From contig OY294046.1 in NCBI GenBank assembly GCA_958510825.1, positions 7,514,049 through 7,578,048 on the forward strand: a stretch of 64,000 nucleotides of DNA, read 5' to 3'. Shown piece after piece: positions 11,449 to 22,458 of this stretch (within the stretch, counting starts at the first letter, position 1; each line of letters starts with the position of its first letter). The notes beneath the pieces were generated by a model, which saw nothing but the letters and a program-made list of their open reading frames with translations, searched no databases and was not told the DNA's origin. The position numbers and the translations under genes were made by a program. This DNA is from Brachypterus glaber (taxonomy: Eukaryota; Arthropoda; Insecta; Coleoptera; Kateretidae).

Positions 11449-11594
11449 GGGAACGTCCAAGTATTACGTAACGCAAATTTTGATCATTTTGGACCCCCAC
11501 CCCCCCTGTAACGCTATTTTCCTATACCATTAACATGGGCGTAACACTCCACAATGACCCCCTCAGGAGCGTTACGTAATACTTGAACGTTCCC
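11449..11594. mobile_element. 146-bp MITE, PIF/Harbinger-like, copy 1
   Basis: Terminal inverted repeats of about 27 bp begin GGGAACGTCCAAGTATTACG. A TAA occurs on both sides (11446-11448, 11595-11597). Copies at 55383 and 59304 carry different 3-bp duplications (TTA, ATA), which shows independent insertions. A C-run (positions about 11494-11508) sits in one arm only. Confidence 0.9.
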
Positions 11595-11749
11595 TAACTT
11601 ACTATATTTTTAAAATCTACATAAGTTATTATGCAATTTTTAAGTTTCACATAATATATTATGTATTTTCACATAATATATTATGTAATTTTTGGCGCGC
11701 TTTATTCACAGAACATAACGTAGGTAAGAATATTGCCAACATTATGTGA

Positions 11750-12060
11750 TTTTTACAGAATATGTTCTGTAAAATTTTATTTCACATGAATTTTTACAGA
11801 ATATGTTCCGTAAAATTTTATTTCACATGAATTTTTACAGAATTTTTCCGTAAAATTTTATTTCACGTGAATTTTCACAGAATATGTTCCGTAAAATTTT
11901 ATTTCACATGAATTTTTACAGAATATGTTCCAAAAATTTTTATTTCACATGAATTTTTACAGAATATGTTCCGTAAAATTTTATTTTATATGAATTTTTA
12001 CAGAATATGTTCCGTAAAATTTTATTTCACGTGAATTTTTACGGAATATGTTCCGTAACA
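11750..12060. repeat. Tandem repeat, 41-bp unit, about 8 copies
   Basis: Units contain TTTTTACAGAATATGTTCCG followed by TAAAATTTTATTTCAC. Starts at 11750 and 11791 give the 41-bp period. One unit has a short deletion (the ATG of the ATATGTT word is missing near 11841), and several carry single substitutions. Each unit holds a short palindrome, ACAGAATATGTTCTGT. Confidence 0.85.
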
Positions 12061-12156
12061 TTTTATTTCACATAATTTATAAAATTATACAGAATATGTT
12101 CTGGAAAACACACATAACTCAATGTTGGCAAAATTCTAAAAATATTTTTGTCAGTG

Positions 12157-12964
12157 TACAACATTTATAGTTACAACAACCCGAAAAATTGTTGTTCCGT
12201 ATTTAATTATTAATCTGGAAGAGTATCCTCTAGAAAGCGAAGCATTACATATCTTCACGGCTTATTTGCATATCAGCAGGAAATTTGTGAACGTTTAAAC
12301 ACGGATATGCCTGAATGCTTGCGGCCAATCACATTTTATACATTTGTCACATACCAGATTTTTACTTGAATTTAAAGTTAAAATGATTGGACTTTTTAAA
12401 GTACCTAATAGTTTGTTTCAAAAACCTGTGATCTGAGGCATCGGGAAGAGAAGAGGTAAAATATTGTGTGTATTCTATAGGCGACCTTGAATTTCAAACA
12501 TTACGGCCAAGTGCCAGTTAGTAAAATTTTAACAGTAAGGGTTTTTTAATTTTAACAATAATTTTATAAAATTTGTGTTTTTTTAAGTCGCTGAATCAGA
12601 TAAAAGTCTTATTGCTACTCCAGTAAACGCTGGTCAAAGAAATATATATTTTTTTTATAAACTTTTCAAGAAGATTTATGTATTAAAATCATTTTTTATA
12701 AGTACATAAAATTAAACGAAATTTAAAAAAATATTACAGAAAGGCAGAAAAGGACAGAGAAAGTCAAAGGAGGAAAAAAATAATCCTTTAAAATGTAATG
12801 CTATGGTAACATGCTGAAGATAAAATGGTCAGACAGAGTTACAAACGATAGCGCATTGTAGAGAATTGGGACATACTAAGACATAAGAGCTTACTTAAAA
12901 ATATTCTGAAGAGCGAGGGTGATTAAGAATATGGATAGAATCGAATACTGCTCACAAATAATAA
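12157..12964. other. No gene; one SINE-tail fragment
   Basis: GCGAAGCATTACATATC at about 12238-12254 matches the terminal segment of SINE family 2 (17684, 43138). The rest is AT-rich with no recognised feature. The word GTCGCTGAATCAGAT at 12587 resembles the arm motif of the CACTA/CACAG elements. Confidence 0.4.
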
Positions 12965-13999
12965 CACAGGCCCACAAAAAATTAAAATGTTCTGCGCCAT
13001 GAATAGGACCATGATATTCCTATGTAATTTCACCTGCTGAAACCGAATCTGGACTTAGTTTAGCCCCTACAAGTCCGGATTTTTCTCTACAGACGCACTA
13101 TGCTACCAAATGGGAAAAAAGTAACCAAAATTATTTTATTATGAAGACATAAAAAATATGTTTTTTTTTTAGTTTTTTAATATTTTTTATTAAAGAATTT
13201 AGAGTAAAAAGGAAAAAAAAACGGAAAAAAGTAACCAAAATTATGTTAATGTGGATTTCAACTATAAATGATTAGTCAGACATAAAACATATGTTTTTTT
13301 AATTTTTTAATATTTTCCATAATAATTTTTTAATTATTATTATTAAAATATTAAAAAATCAAAAAATATATTTTTATGTCTTACTAATTATTTAAAGTTA
13401 AAATACACAATAAAATAGTTTTGGTTATCTACATTTTCTCCCTTTTTTTTTCTTTCTTTTTAAACTAAATTCATCAATGGAAAATATTAAAAAAATACAA
13501 GTACATATTTTGTATGTCTTATAAGACATACAAAGCTTACTACTAATCATTTAAAGTTGAAATACATAATAAGATAATGTTGGTCACTTTTTTTTCCGGT
13601 TTGGTGGCATAGTGCGGCTGTAGACAAAAATCCAGGAGTTAAACTGAGTTTAGATTCGGTGTCAGCGGGCAAAAATACATAGAAATATCAACGAACTAAT
13701 AACTCTTCTCTCTAGAATAGACATTTCATTTGTAAAAACTGACAAAAACGTAGCCAACATATACATTTATCTGTCTTACTCGCACAGCTTTGTTCTAACA
13801 GAGACAACAATTTCAGTTACTGGTAATTGTTATTGTTCAGGCCTGAATATACCTACTATTTGTTTACAAACAAACCAAGATGTTGGAGATACTTTATATT
13901 AACGGTTTGGTATTCTAGAGAGAAGAGTTGTTAGTTCGTTGAGAAATATCATGGTCCTATCCATGGCGCAGACCACTTTTATTTTTTTGTAGGCCTGTG
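12965..13999. mobile_element. CACAG-ended hairpin element with TAA duplication
   Basis: Ends CACAGGCCCACAAAAAAT and TTTTTTTGTAGGCCTGTG are inverted and flanked by TAA on both sides (12962-12964, 14000-14002). The arms carry CTGAAACCGAATCTGGA (13036) and its inverted partner around 13651, plus GCATAGTG-type words. The centre is AT-rich and itself palindromic. A hAT MITE is inserted in the right arm. Ends beginning CAC with 3-bp duplications are typical of the CACTA (CMC/EnSpm) superfamily, which I infer; no transposase is present. Confidence 0.75.
13689..13941. mobile_element. hAT-type MITE, 253 bp, with perfect 8-bp target duplication
   Basis: Terminal inverted repeats of 30 bp begin CAACGAACTAATAACTCTTC with one mismatch between ends. 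AGAAATAT stands at both 13681-13688 and 13942-13949. Eight-bp duplications are the hallmark of hAT transposition. It lies inside the CACAG element, and removing it restores the arm sequence seen at 38303-38345. Related fragments occur at 15268 and 25480. Confidence 0.93.
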
Positions 14000-14097
14000 T
14001 AAACAATGAAGGGTGTTGAAATTCTAGGGGAAATGATAGGGTGGAATGAAGAGCTGCCTCAAACCAGTTTTAGGACAAATAACTTCATGAAGTGATC

Positions 14098-14815
14098 CTA
14101 AAATCTATTTTTATTCGATTGATTCTAAAAACGGCACTTTTTGTTCATGTTTTACGGGCAAAAAGTTGAACTTTGTGGCCCTAGGAACAAAAAGTTTTTT
14201 CGCGCGCTAACTAAAACTTGTTATTTTTAAGCTTTTAAAAAGAAGATGCTTTATCTTTACTGTAATATTTATAAAGAAATATAACCTTTTGGTCACTTTT
14301 AGTTTTGAACTAACTGTTCTTTTTGACCAGATACAGTTATTATAATCATTACATACCAAATAAAAATTTATTCTATAATATAACCTCAAGATATAATGAT
14401 TAATTAATTTATAATATTCATAGAACAGTTTTGGAAGTATTATTTTCATAACAGACACATTTTAACAGAAATTAATCACCCAGCTATAGCTTTTTTAGTT
14501 TGAAAATGAAACCGCACGCAAAAGAAACGATTCAATTGTTTTTTTTTATTTGATTGGATAGCAATTTGTCAGGGATAACTAGATAAGTAATAAGACAGGA
14601 AAAAGAAATATTTTTTGAAAATTAAAATTAAGTATATTTTAATAATTTTTATAATTAGTAACAATCGAATAAAAAATATTGTATAATACAGGGGCAAGAA
14701 GTTAAATTTCAATTTCGTAGGTTTGTTACCCTCAGGCCGGCCCTATCGGCCGGCCCTCGGCTTCTAAAAACCTACTCAATCGAAAAACTTAACTTTTCGC
14801 CCTTGTATAACTATT
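14098..14815 (+). mobile_element. Dispersed element family E, copy 1
   Basis: Homologous over about 700 bp to 30541-31275 in the opposite orientation, with a third fragment at 40548-40640. Shared landmarks are GATTGATTCTAAAA at the left, TTTTTGACCAGATACAGTTA in the middle and the GGCCGGCC stem-loop at the right. The 83-codon minus-strand frame at 14207-14458 is not kept in the other copy, so it is not a gene. Class unknown. Confidence 0.75.
14688..14807. repeat. 120-bp stem-loop with GC-rich tip
   Basis: TACAGGGGCAAGAAGTTAA pairs with TTAACTTTTCGCCCTTGTA, and GTAGGTTTG with AAAACCTAC. The tip holds GGCCGGCCCTATCGGCCGGC, itself a palindrome. It forms the right end of family E. Confidence 0.8.
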
Positions 14816-15180
14816 TCATACTTTTTATTTATTTATTTATTTATTTATGAATTTATAATTGATATGCCAAACTATGGTCCGTTTGTGCTGTTTAAATATT
14901 GATAATATCAAAATTTATTTCTAATTAACATCGTATTAATTTCGCGTGTTTGCATTAATTATAAAATATAATGAATATTTACCTAATAATTTGTGACATG
15001 TAATTTATTTCGTTCATTTTACATGCATATATGTTATATTAATCTCTATTTGAATCAAAATATTAGAATAAATAATTAAAAGTTCCCGTTAATTAGGTAT
15101 AGTATTGTTTAATAATTATAATTAATAAAGAAATATCGGGAATAGGACATTAAATAAAAACACTAAGTTTTATGCACTAG

Positions 15181-15222
15181 CGACGTTTCGTCTTTAATTA
15201 AGACTTTATCAAGCTTAGCATA
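15181..15222 (-). ncRNA. Degenerate hammerhead-like core
   Basis: Minus strand: TTGATAA in place of CTGATGA, helix II GTCTT/AAGAC, then GAAAC. The box 1 changes would be expected to abolish cleavage. A mirror copy lies at 15475-15520 on the plus strand. Confidence 0.35.
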
Positions 15223-15474
15223 CTTAAAACATTACATTTAACATAAATATTATTTAAGTAAACAACAACGAACTAACTCTTTTGTCTAGAATACGCATAC
15301 CGTTAATATAAAGTATCGCCAACAACTCGGTTTGTTTGTAAACAAATAGGTCTGAACAATAAACAAAACTATATAAAAATTTTAATTTGAAATATGTCTA
15401 CGTGTACGGTTTTGTTTATTGTTCGTAATTGTTTATTTAAATAATATTTATGTTAAATGTAGTGTTTTAAGTAT

Positions 15475-15520
15475 GCTAAGCTTGATAAAGTCTTAATTAA
15501 AGACGAAACGTCGCTAGTGC
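15475..15520 (+). ncRNA. Degenerate hammerhead-like core, mirror copy
   Basis: CTTGATAAAGTCTTAATTAA followed by AGACGAAACGTCGC: helix II GTCTT/AAGAC and intact GAAA, but box 1 deviates from CUGANGA. The layout resembles hammerheads in Penelope-type terminal repeats. Confidence 0.35.
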
Positions 15521-15754
15521 ATAAAACTTAGTGTTTTTATTTAAAGTCCTAGTCCCGATATTTGTTTGTTAATTGTATAATCGAAGGACAGTAATATAAT
15601 TTGATAGTATTGTTTAATTATAATTATAATTGTTATAATTATAATAGGCTCCCCACCTCCCCATAGCTACGGCTTTGACTGACTCTGACAAAGGGAACAA
15701 ATACCCCCAGAATTCTTATTTTTTGTAGCTTAGACCTCTTGATTTAATCACACT

Positions 15755-15777
15755 TCTCTCTCTCTCTCTCTCTCTCT
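15755..15777. repeat. (TC)n microsatellite
   Basis: Uninterrupted TC dinucleotides after a TCACACTTC word that recurs at 16195. Confidence 0.9.
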
Positions 15778-17683
15778 ATTTATTTGGTTTTTTTCATCCG
15801 AATAATTAACCAGGGTTTCTCTATATGATCATGAGGTTTCCAGTGCGCAAGTACTAATCGGATATGTATCCTGACTAGCGCACTATCACTGATAAATTAC
15901 TACTGTAGTAATTTCCACGCTAATATAAAAAGTTATCATTAAAAACACACAAAAAAATTATCTTCAAACGTCCATTATTATTCACTTAAAATTCAACAGT
16001 TCACACGATTAATAACCATATGGTTCACTTTAACTTGTACATAAAACATTAATATAAAAATACTTTAGGCACATCATAAAGGATGGCAAAACAAAAATAC
16101 ACGAGGCACATCATAAAAGATGGCGAATTCGCTGCACTGGAATGTGCCAAGAAGGCTACACCCGTCCCTTTCAAAGGCCACGCTGTAAGTGTAATCACAC
16201 TTCTCTTTCGTATTGTTAAGAGGGACGAATTTGATTAAAGACGTCTTAAATATATGATAATTAAGGACATCTTTGCCAGACGCTGCCGCCTATGTTAAAT
16301 TATGCATAATTATGTATATTTATTTCAATTTTAATGGGATCACTTGCAAATTAAAGCTAATTAGCTTAACAGGCAGCTATTAAATGCTTCAAGAACCCTG
16401 CCTAAGGAAAAAATTAATTTCGTGGTTTTGATGGATCATATGTTTAAAAGCACATTTAAGTTGAAATATAGCATATAATATTACATTTTCAGGTTACTTT
16501 TTTGTTTTATGGAATTAAGGTTTAATTTAAACAAAATTTTATTTATTTAGAGGGGGTTATAAAGAAGTATATTTTTTAGAAAAGTAATACCTCTTAAAAA
16601 TAACGTTATGTCCAAGTGTTTGTAAAGTGACATTTTACGCCCGATTTGACAGATGTAATAGTTTTTGCTCAAAAACTCATTTTTTTTAAATGGCACTATA
16701 TTGGTACACCGGTACCATTTAAAAGTATCATCATTAAGGAATCTAACAATATCTTTTATTTTTATTTATGACAAATACAACCGTTTTTATAAATGAAAAT
16801 AAACGTTAAAAATCATATTTTTGTAACTTTGAAAACTACAGAAGGCAAATTTTAGTTAAAAAAGAAGTTTTTAGCGTAAATTTATTTTTTTAGGGTTACT
16901 TAGATCATTTCGAGTAATTTTAAGTAATTAAAAATTAAATAAATAAAAAATTGACATTTAAAATGTCACTATTTTGGTATCATTGTTCTCAGAATGAAGC
17001 GTTGAATTGTAATATGTAAAAATATATGGGGTGTCCTGTTTAAAAATCGAAAGTTGGTGTCATTTCCGGTTAAACCGGAAGTGACCCTAATGTACTTTTT
17101 ATGTTAAAAGTTAACGTTTCATGGAAATAAGAGATGTTGCAAATTTGGAATCCCTAACTTTTAAACTAAAGAACAAAAGGGGTGTACCTTGGTCTTGTAA
17201 CACCCGGTATGTTTGTGATAAATTAAAATTGTATTTTTATATTTCAGGCTACACGCCGCGGACCAAAAGCTGACACTTTCGGCCCTTAAGGTTGTAAAAA
17301 TAGCTATTTTAGGAGGGCGTACCTGCCTAAAAAGCGATTTTTGGGCATAAAACAACAATTTCTACGATAAAATTTTCCAAATGCGTCACTTAACTGCAAT
17401 CTTTTTCGCAATCTATTTTTAAAAAAGAGCGAGAAAAAATAATTTATTGATAAAAAATAATATTTCAAAATAAAATGACGTTAATGGTAATAATCATATA
17501 AATTATTTGCCGCAAACCAAGAGGCGTATTTTTAAAACACATGATGACAAGTAACACGTTAAAATTACCGAGAAAATTAAGAGTGTTTTTCGCAGTCAGA
17601 CATCTCACTATTTTATAAATATGTCGGGTTAAAAGATGTAAGAGATATAAGAGAGCTAAAGTAAAAAAAGAAACATGCCATTA
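15778..17683. other. No gene recognised
   Basis: AT-rich DNA. GGCACATCATAAA-GATGGC occurs twice (about 16069 and 16105), a short direct repeat. GGTTAAACCGG near 17067 is a small palindrome. Open frames on the minus strand (for example 17161-17358) show no family I recognise. Confidence 0.4.
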
Positions 17684-17745
17684 GGATATGTAATGCTTCG
17701 CATCCCAAAATATACTTTTCACAGTAGATAGTATATTAAATTTTC
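17684..17745 (-). repeat. Fragment of SINE family 2 (3' end)
   Basis: GATATGTAATGCTTCGCATC and the following ATATACTTT...GTATATT segment match the tail of the SINE copies at 43138 and 40200. The tRNA-like head is absent. Confidence 0.5.
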
Positions 17746-17872
17746 CAAAATATAATTTCTTTGAGCTTGTACCTATATAACTTTTGTTGAGGGGTAAACG
17801 CTGAAAAAAACTGTATACCTAAATTCTTTCTAGGAGGTAATCCTTTAAGATTTATTCGGAATTACATCGGCA

Positions 17873-18430
17873 CTTAGTGCTACTAAGAGTGCCGATGTAT
17901 TGAAATCTTCGCCGAAAAGTCAAAATCTGACCACGTTTTTTTCACATTTCTCGACGTTTTAGACCATTCTGAGTCGAAATCAGTAAAAAAATTTTTTGCC
18001 TCTGTCTGTCTGGGTGTAAACTCTCTAACTCCATTTCTACATGAGATATCGACTTGCCTTTTTTTACATATTGTTTATTATCGTATTCCGAAGAGCTGAT
18101 TAGATTTTGGAGGTAAACGATTGGGGGTAAGGGGGTAAAAATAGGGTAAAACTCCTATTTTTAGCGTTTTTTGTTTATAATTAAGTTATTATTGTATTTG
18201 GTTAATTTAGCACTTATATAAAAGATAATTTTAAATTGGTCAAAAAATTTTATAAACAACGTTTTCCTAAAACGCATTGTTTTTGAAATATTGACGTTAA
18301 AAGCAGTAAAAGGTTTTTTTAGCATATCTCACATATTTATAACCCGATTTCAAAATATTATATTTTAAATAAAAGCTAGTGTACAATAGTGCCGATGTTT
18401 TGACAGGGTGCTTGCAACGTTTCATCTAGT
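17873..18430 (+). mobile_element. Dispersed repeat family C, copy 2
   Basis: Starts with a hairpin ACATCGGCACTTAGTGC...AGAGTGCCGATGT and ends near AATAGTGCCGATGTTTTGAC, which is inverted to the start, so the family has terminal inverted repeats. An internal deletion removes about 120 bp present in the copy at 33151. No coding sequence. Confidence 0.75.
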
Positions 18431-18867
18431 TTTTTAATGTAAAATCGCCCCTTAAAGTTCTCCAACTTATTTTTAAATAACCCTGTATAAGTGAATAAAT
18501 AAATAAAAAAAATAGAAATTTTGAAAATTTATGAAATTTGAAAATCGTCGTAAAATACTATTCTATCTCGAGAGCTGTGAAGAGCATAATAAATGGCTTT
18601 TACTAACACCTCTGACTTACACAAATTGAAGGGTGTTGAACAGTATATAGTAATTTTGCTTTCAGAACGCATCTGTTTTTGAATATGAAATGTTCTTTAT
18701 TTTATGTAAACATATTGAAACATTTTTTTTCCAATTTTATCACTTTTCTTGACGGTTTAAGACTTTGAGACTATGTACTTCATAAAAAGTGTAACAATCT
18801 GTTAATATGTAGAGAAAAGTGAAAAAATATTTAAAAAAATGAGATTTTTGAAACCATTTTATACATG
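18431..18867. other. No feature recognised
   Basis: AT-rich DNA between two dispersed repeats, with no credible gene. Confidence 0.4.
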
Positions 18868-19010
18868 GTATATTTGAAATAAGGTCCGAAATTTTAAGGG
18901 GTGATTCTACATCATAAAATATGATAAAAGGTTCGTTTGTATGTCTAAAAATGCGTCGTAAGGAAGCTAAGCCCCTTTGAAAGTGGCTTAAAAAAATGTT
19001 TTTCAAGCTA
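18868..19010. repeat. Diverged fragment of the CAGGGTGATC family
   Basis: GGGGTGATTCTACATCATAA and the following AAGGAAGCTAAGCCCCTTTG correspond to the left part of the elements at 21727 and 24015. Both ends are missing. Confidence 0.5.
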
Positions 19011-19341
19011 CATCATTGGTTAAAAACTCGTACCTTTTAACATATAAAATATTGTGACATTTTTTGTCTATGACAATGATTGACGGTCGTTAAAGCTAAA
19101 AAAAAAGTCACATGTCGAATTGATAACCTCCTCCTTTTTGGAAGTCGGTTAATAAAAGAAGAGAAAGTTACATAAAAAAATGGTTAAACTTAATGTTATT
19201 TTGTATGGTATTGAAAAAGGTACTTTTTTGGTTTATTCTTCATACACTCACACTAAATTAGCATATTCTACATATTGTACAAACGTAAATTATATTGAAC
19301 ACAAGAAAAACTTCAATTTTTTAGGTTACAATTACAACTTA

Positions 19342-19448
19342 AGGCCTATCCAGAGGTTCGCATAACAACCATTACAAGATACATCAAGCCAATCCTGGCA
19401 TCGCATTCTTATGTACTATGCTTGGTATGCGAGTCTTTGGATAGGCCC
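19342..19448. mobile_element. MITE, AGGCCTATCC family, copy 1
   Basis: Ends AGGCCTATCCAGAG and TTGGATAGGCCC are inverted, flanked by TTA and TTT. The centre shares CAAGCCAAT...GCATCGCATTCTTATG with copies at 40974 and 53202, one of which keeps a perfect TTA duplication. PIF/Harbinger-type by duplication length. Confidence 0.7.
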
Positions 19449-19662
19449 TTTCCAGGAAAACAGTATTGACATCTGTTAAATTTTTGATACACTGCGATTT
19501 ATGCATAATTATGCTATTTATGCGCTCTGTGATGTAAAACGGGCCGCGTCCCTTACTATCTTGCATAACTGGACGGAGTATAGTTTCAATTTTATCCAAG
19601 GTTTAAGTTTGCGTTGGATCACCCGGTATGTATGCATAATATATTAGAAATTTTAATAATAA

Positions 19663-20767
19663 CACTAGGCAACAAATCGCAACTTTTTTTTTTGCCCCGA
19701 TCGGAAAGTAAATTTTTCTTACTAGCACCTAAAATTTTTGAGATATAAGTTCAGGTACTAATGACGTTTTTTTTCAAAATCTTTAAAAAAAAGAGTAGAA
19801 TTTTGAAAACTTTAGTGTATATTAAAAAAAATACGAGGAATTCAAAAATCTATATGTCAAGGACCTACTGTCAGAGTAAGTGCGCGAAAAAATAAAAAGC
19901 TTAAAATGAAAGTGCTGAGTTTACTTAATTGCTCATTTGTGGCAAAACTATCAATTTTTTTTAAAAACTTTATAGAACTTAATTTGTAGATTATAAAATT
20001 CTCTACAAAAATGTTCATACAAATATTTTTTTATTTTGCTTAGCTGGTTCCTAAAAAGTAAATAAATGAAAAAGATATAAAATTAAACTACACAGTGTAA
20101 ACTTTTTTCCCGAGCCCAAAAATTATATTTTTCTTATCAATTTAAAGGCGCAGAATCCAAATTTGACCTTAAAATTTAGGCGTCTTATTTTTTAAATTTT
20201 AGTACATGCAATTATGCCAATTTAAAAATAATTTATAAAAAAAAATATTGTGTTTTTTTGTTTGTTTTTTTTTAATGGTTCTACATCATAAAAATGTTAC
20301 TTTATTACATAAGAACCATAATACGTAACATTTTTTTAGTTCATTTTTGACCCCATACTAATGATTTTTGACAATTTTTAGCATGAGTACGTGGGGATAA
20401 GCTTCTCCCCTTATGCACCCTTCTTCTTACCCTCGACCCCTACTTAGTTTTGTCACATTATCCATTTATTTATTTTTCATAATTTATTCTACCTATGAAT
20501 TTAAAGTTTCTATGTTTTAAGTTGGGTATTTTTTAACTAATATTGAGTCGCCGAATCCAAATTTGTCCTTGGAATATTTTTGTCTCCCATGATTTTAGAA
20601 CAAAAGAGGGATAAAATAATGATTTTTTAACATTTTTATCTTATTTTTCTCAGAAAACTTAGGTTTAGGTAATAGAAATATTCTGAGGCCAGATTCGGTT
20701 TCAGCGACCCAAAATTAGTTAAAAAACATATGACTCCAATCGGGGCAAGAAACCGTGTTGCCTAGTG
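19663..20767. mobile_element. CACTA-ended element, 1.1 kb, TAA duplication
   Basis: Ends CACTAGGCAACA and TGTTGCCTAGTG are inverted, with TAA at 19660-19662 and 20768-20770. GCCCCGATCGG / CCAATCGGGGC form a second inverted pair just inside. The arms hold repeated blocks with CGCCGAATCCAAATTTG (20549) and its inverted partner AGATTCGGTTTCAGCGACCC (20691). No transposase frame exists. The CACTA start plus 3-bp duplication fits the CMC/EnSpm superfamily. Confidence 0.8.
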
Positions 20768-21161
20768 TAATTTATTAATTTTTAATAAAAAATATTATTT
20801 ATAGTTATCCATACCAAATCTAATGATAATTATATGATTACGAATACTAATGTGCTAATTAACGAATATTAATAATTATTATAATAATACTTATAATTTA
20901 ATTTGTTAAGAATTGTGGCGCCAATTCGAACGTAGGCGTTAAAATTATAATAAATTATTAGTAATTTTAATAAACTTTGGCTGTGGATACACCTATAGAT
21001 TCAAGGGGAACTAGAACTAGAATCTCCAAAGAATGTGTCTGGAATTTTACCATAAAATTTTTCTCTAAAAAGAAACTTTCTCTAAAAGAAATTTTGGCCA
21101 AACAAAGTATATATCTTTATGTCCTGTGGAGTTGTAATAATTATAAGTAATCACGAAGTCA
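20768..21161. other. No feature recognised
   Basis: AT-rich DNA between two fold-backs, with no credible gene. Confidence 0.4.
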
Positions 21162-21424
21162 TATTACCCAGGCGTAAAAACTATGCCGTGTTTGTTACTA
21201 AGGATTAAACAAAAGTGATTGATTTTACAAATCAGATATTCTCCATAAATGGAGAATATCTGATTTGTAAAAATCAATCAATTTTGTATAACCCTTAGTA
21301 ACAGTTACGGCATAGTTTTTACGCCTGGGTAGTATATAAATGGAGAATATCTGATTTGTAAAAATCAATCAGTTTTGTTTAACCCTTAGTGACAGACACG
21401 GCATAGTTTTTACGCCTGGGTAGT
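21162..21424. repeat. Asymmetric fold-back: one left arm, two right arm units
   Basis: The left arm (21162-21244) contains TTACCCAGGCGTAAAAACTA and GATATTCTCCAT. The right side contains the inverse as two 90-bp tandem units (21245-21334, 21335-21424) that differ by a few bases. One arm has been duplicated after the hairpin formed. Confidence 0.85.
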
Positions 21425-21726
21425 ATGACCCTGTGATTTCTACAAACTCCTGTTACTAGCAGCTTTGCGCGTATTAGTACCTCTCACACAGGTTAGCCCT
21501 AAATCCCAAAGAAAAAGTCGGTAAGTCCTAAAGCGATTTTTACATATTTATTTAAAATTAGAAAGCATAAAAATATCATTAAGGAAATTTTAGTTTTTAT
21601 GATTTTTAGGAATTTTATGTTTTTGTTGTGTTCATTATTAATTTTAATTATATTTTTAATTTTATTTTATAAATAAAGTTTATTTCATTGCGCACCATCT
21701 TATTCAGTAAAATTCCTTGTAAGGTA

Positions 21727-22458
21727 CAGCCTGTTCCAGAACTCGCGTACCGAAATTTAAGAGGTGATTCTACATCCAAAAATATGAAAAAAAGTTTCTA
21801 TAAAGGTTGGTCCGGAAATGAGCCCTAAGGGAGCTACGGCCCTTCGAAGATGACGTATTGAATGGGGAACAAAAAAAAAGCACCAATAAAATTTTAATGC
21901 TGCAGGGTGATTCTTCATTTAAAACTGAGCAAAAAAGTATTATACACCAAAACACCTAAATTTAATATTAAAGGAGTAATAGCCTTTTAAAAAGTAACGT
22001 TTTTGGTGGCACAAAATGTTACTTCCTCTTAATTGCATTTTTTTTTGATAACGGTTGCTCCTACAGTGTTACACTATATGATATTTTATATGTATTTTTA
22101 CTCTAGAAATCTATATTTTTTACAACAAATCCAAAAAACATACACATAGAAAAGTTTGGGGCAAAAATGTTTTAAGCCTCATATATTTTGTCCGTCTGGG
22201 CACGCCTCTGGATAAATTAAAAAAATAAATTAACATAAACTTATTGCCCTTATTAATACTAGTATACATGCAAAAGCCTGCCGCTCTAGCTTAAACGGTA
22301 CCCGAGTTATTAATTAAAAACCTTATTTTTATTACAATTTTAAAGGGCCCTAGATCCCTTAGGGCTCATTTCCGGACCACCTTTCTAGGAACTTTTTTTA
22401 TATTTTTGGATCTAGAATCACCTCTTAAATTTTGGCATGCCAGTTATGGATCACCCTG
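21727..22458. mobile_element. CAGGGTGATC-family MITE, copy 1
   Basis: The right end GGATCACCCTG and left end CAGCCTGTTC are diverged inverted repeats flanked by TA (21725-21726, 22459-22460). The element is colinear with 24015-24593, sharing GGAGCTACGGCCCTTCGAAG and GGTGGCACAAAATGTTACTT. Inside it, inverted pairs such as GAGCCCTAAGGGAGCTACGG and its complement show a fold-back form. A 61-codon frame here is a by-product. Confidence 0.7.

Larger units (their letters stand above)
11397..12156. mobile_element. TA-flanked TIR element with internal tandem repeats
   Basis: Ends CACAGATAAAAAT and ATTTTTGTCAGTG are inverted, with TA at 11395-11396 and 12157-12158. Inner inverted segments GCCAACATTATGTG (11735) and CACATAACTCAATGTTGGC (12111) confirm a fold-back. 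A Harbinger-type MITE (11449-11594) is inserted near the left end, and a 41-bp tandem array fills the centre. No coding sequence. Confidence 0.65.
15131..15563. repeat. Palindrome with hammerhead-like cores in both arms
   Basis: Arms 15131-15255 and 15435-15563 pair, from AAATATCGGG at the left edge through ACACTAAGTTTTATGCACTA and the retroelement-like core to AACATAAATATTATTTAA. The loop holds a hAT MITE fragment (15268-15350). The layout parallels the palindrome at 6135-7316: a retroelement-like 3' segment in inverted pair. Confidence 0.85.
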
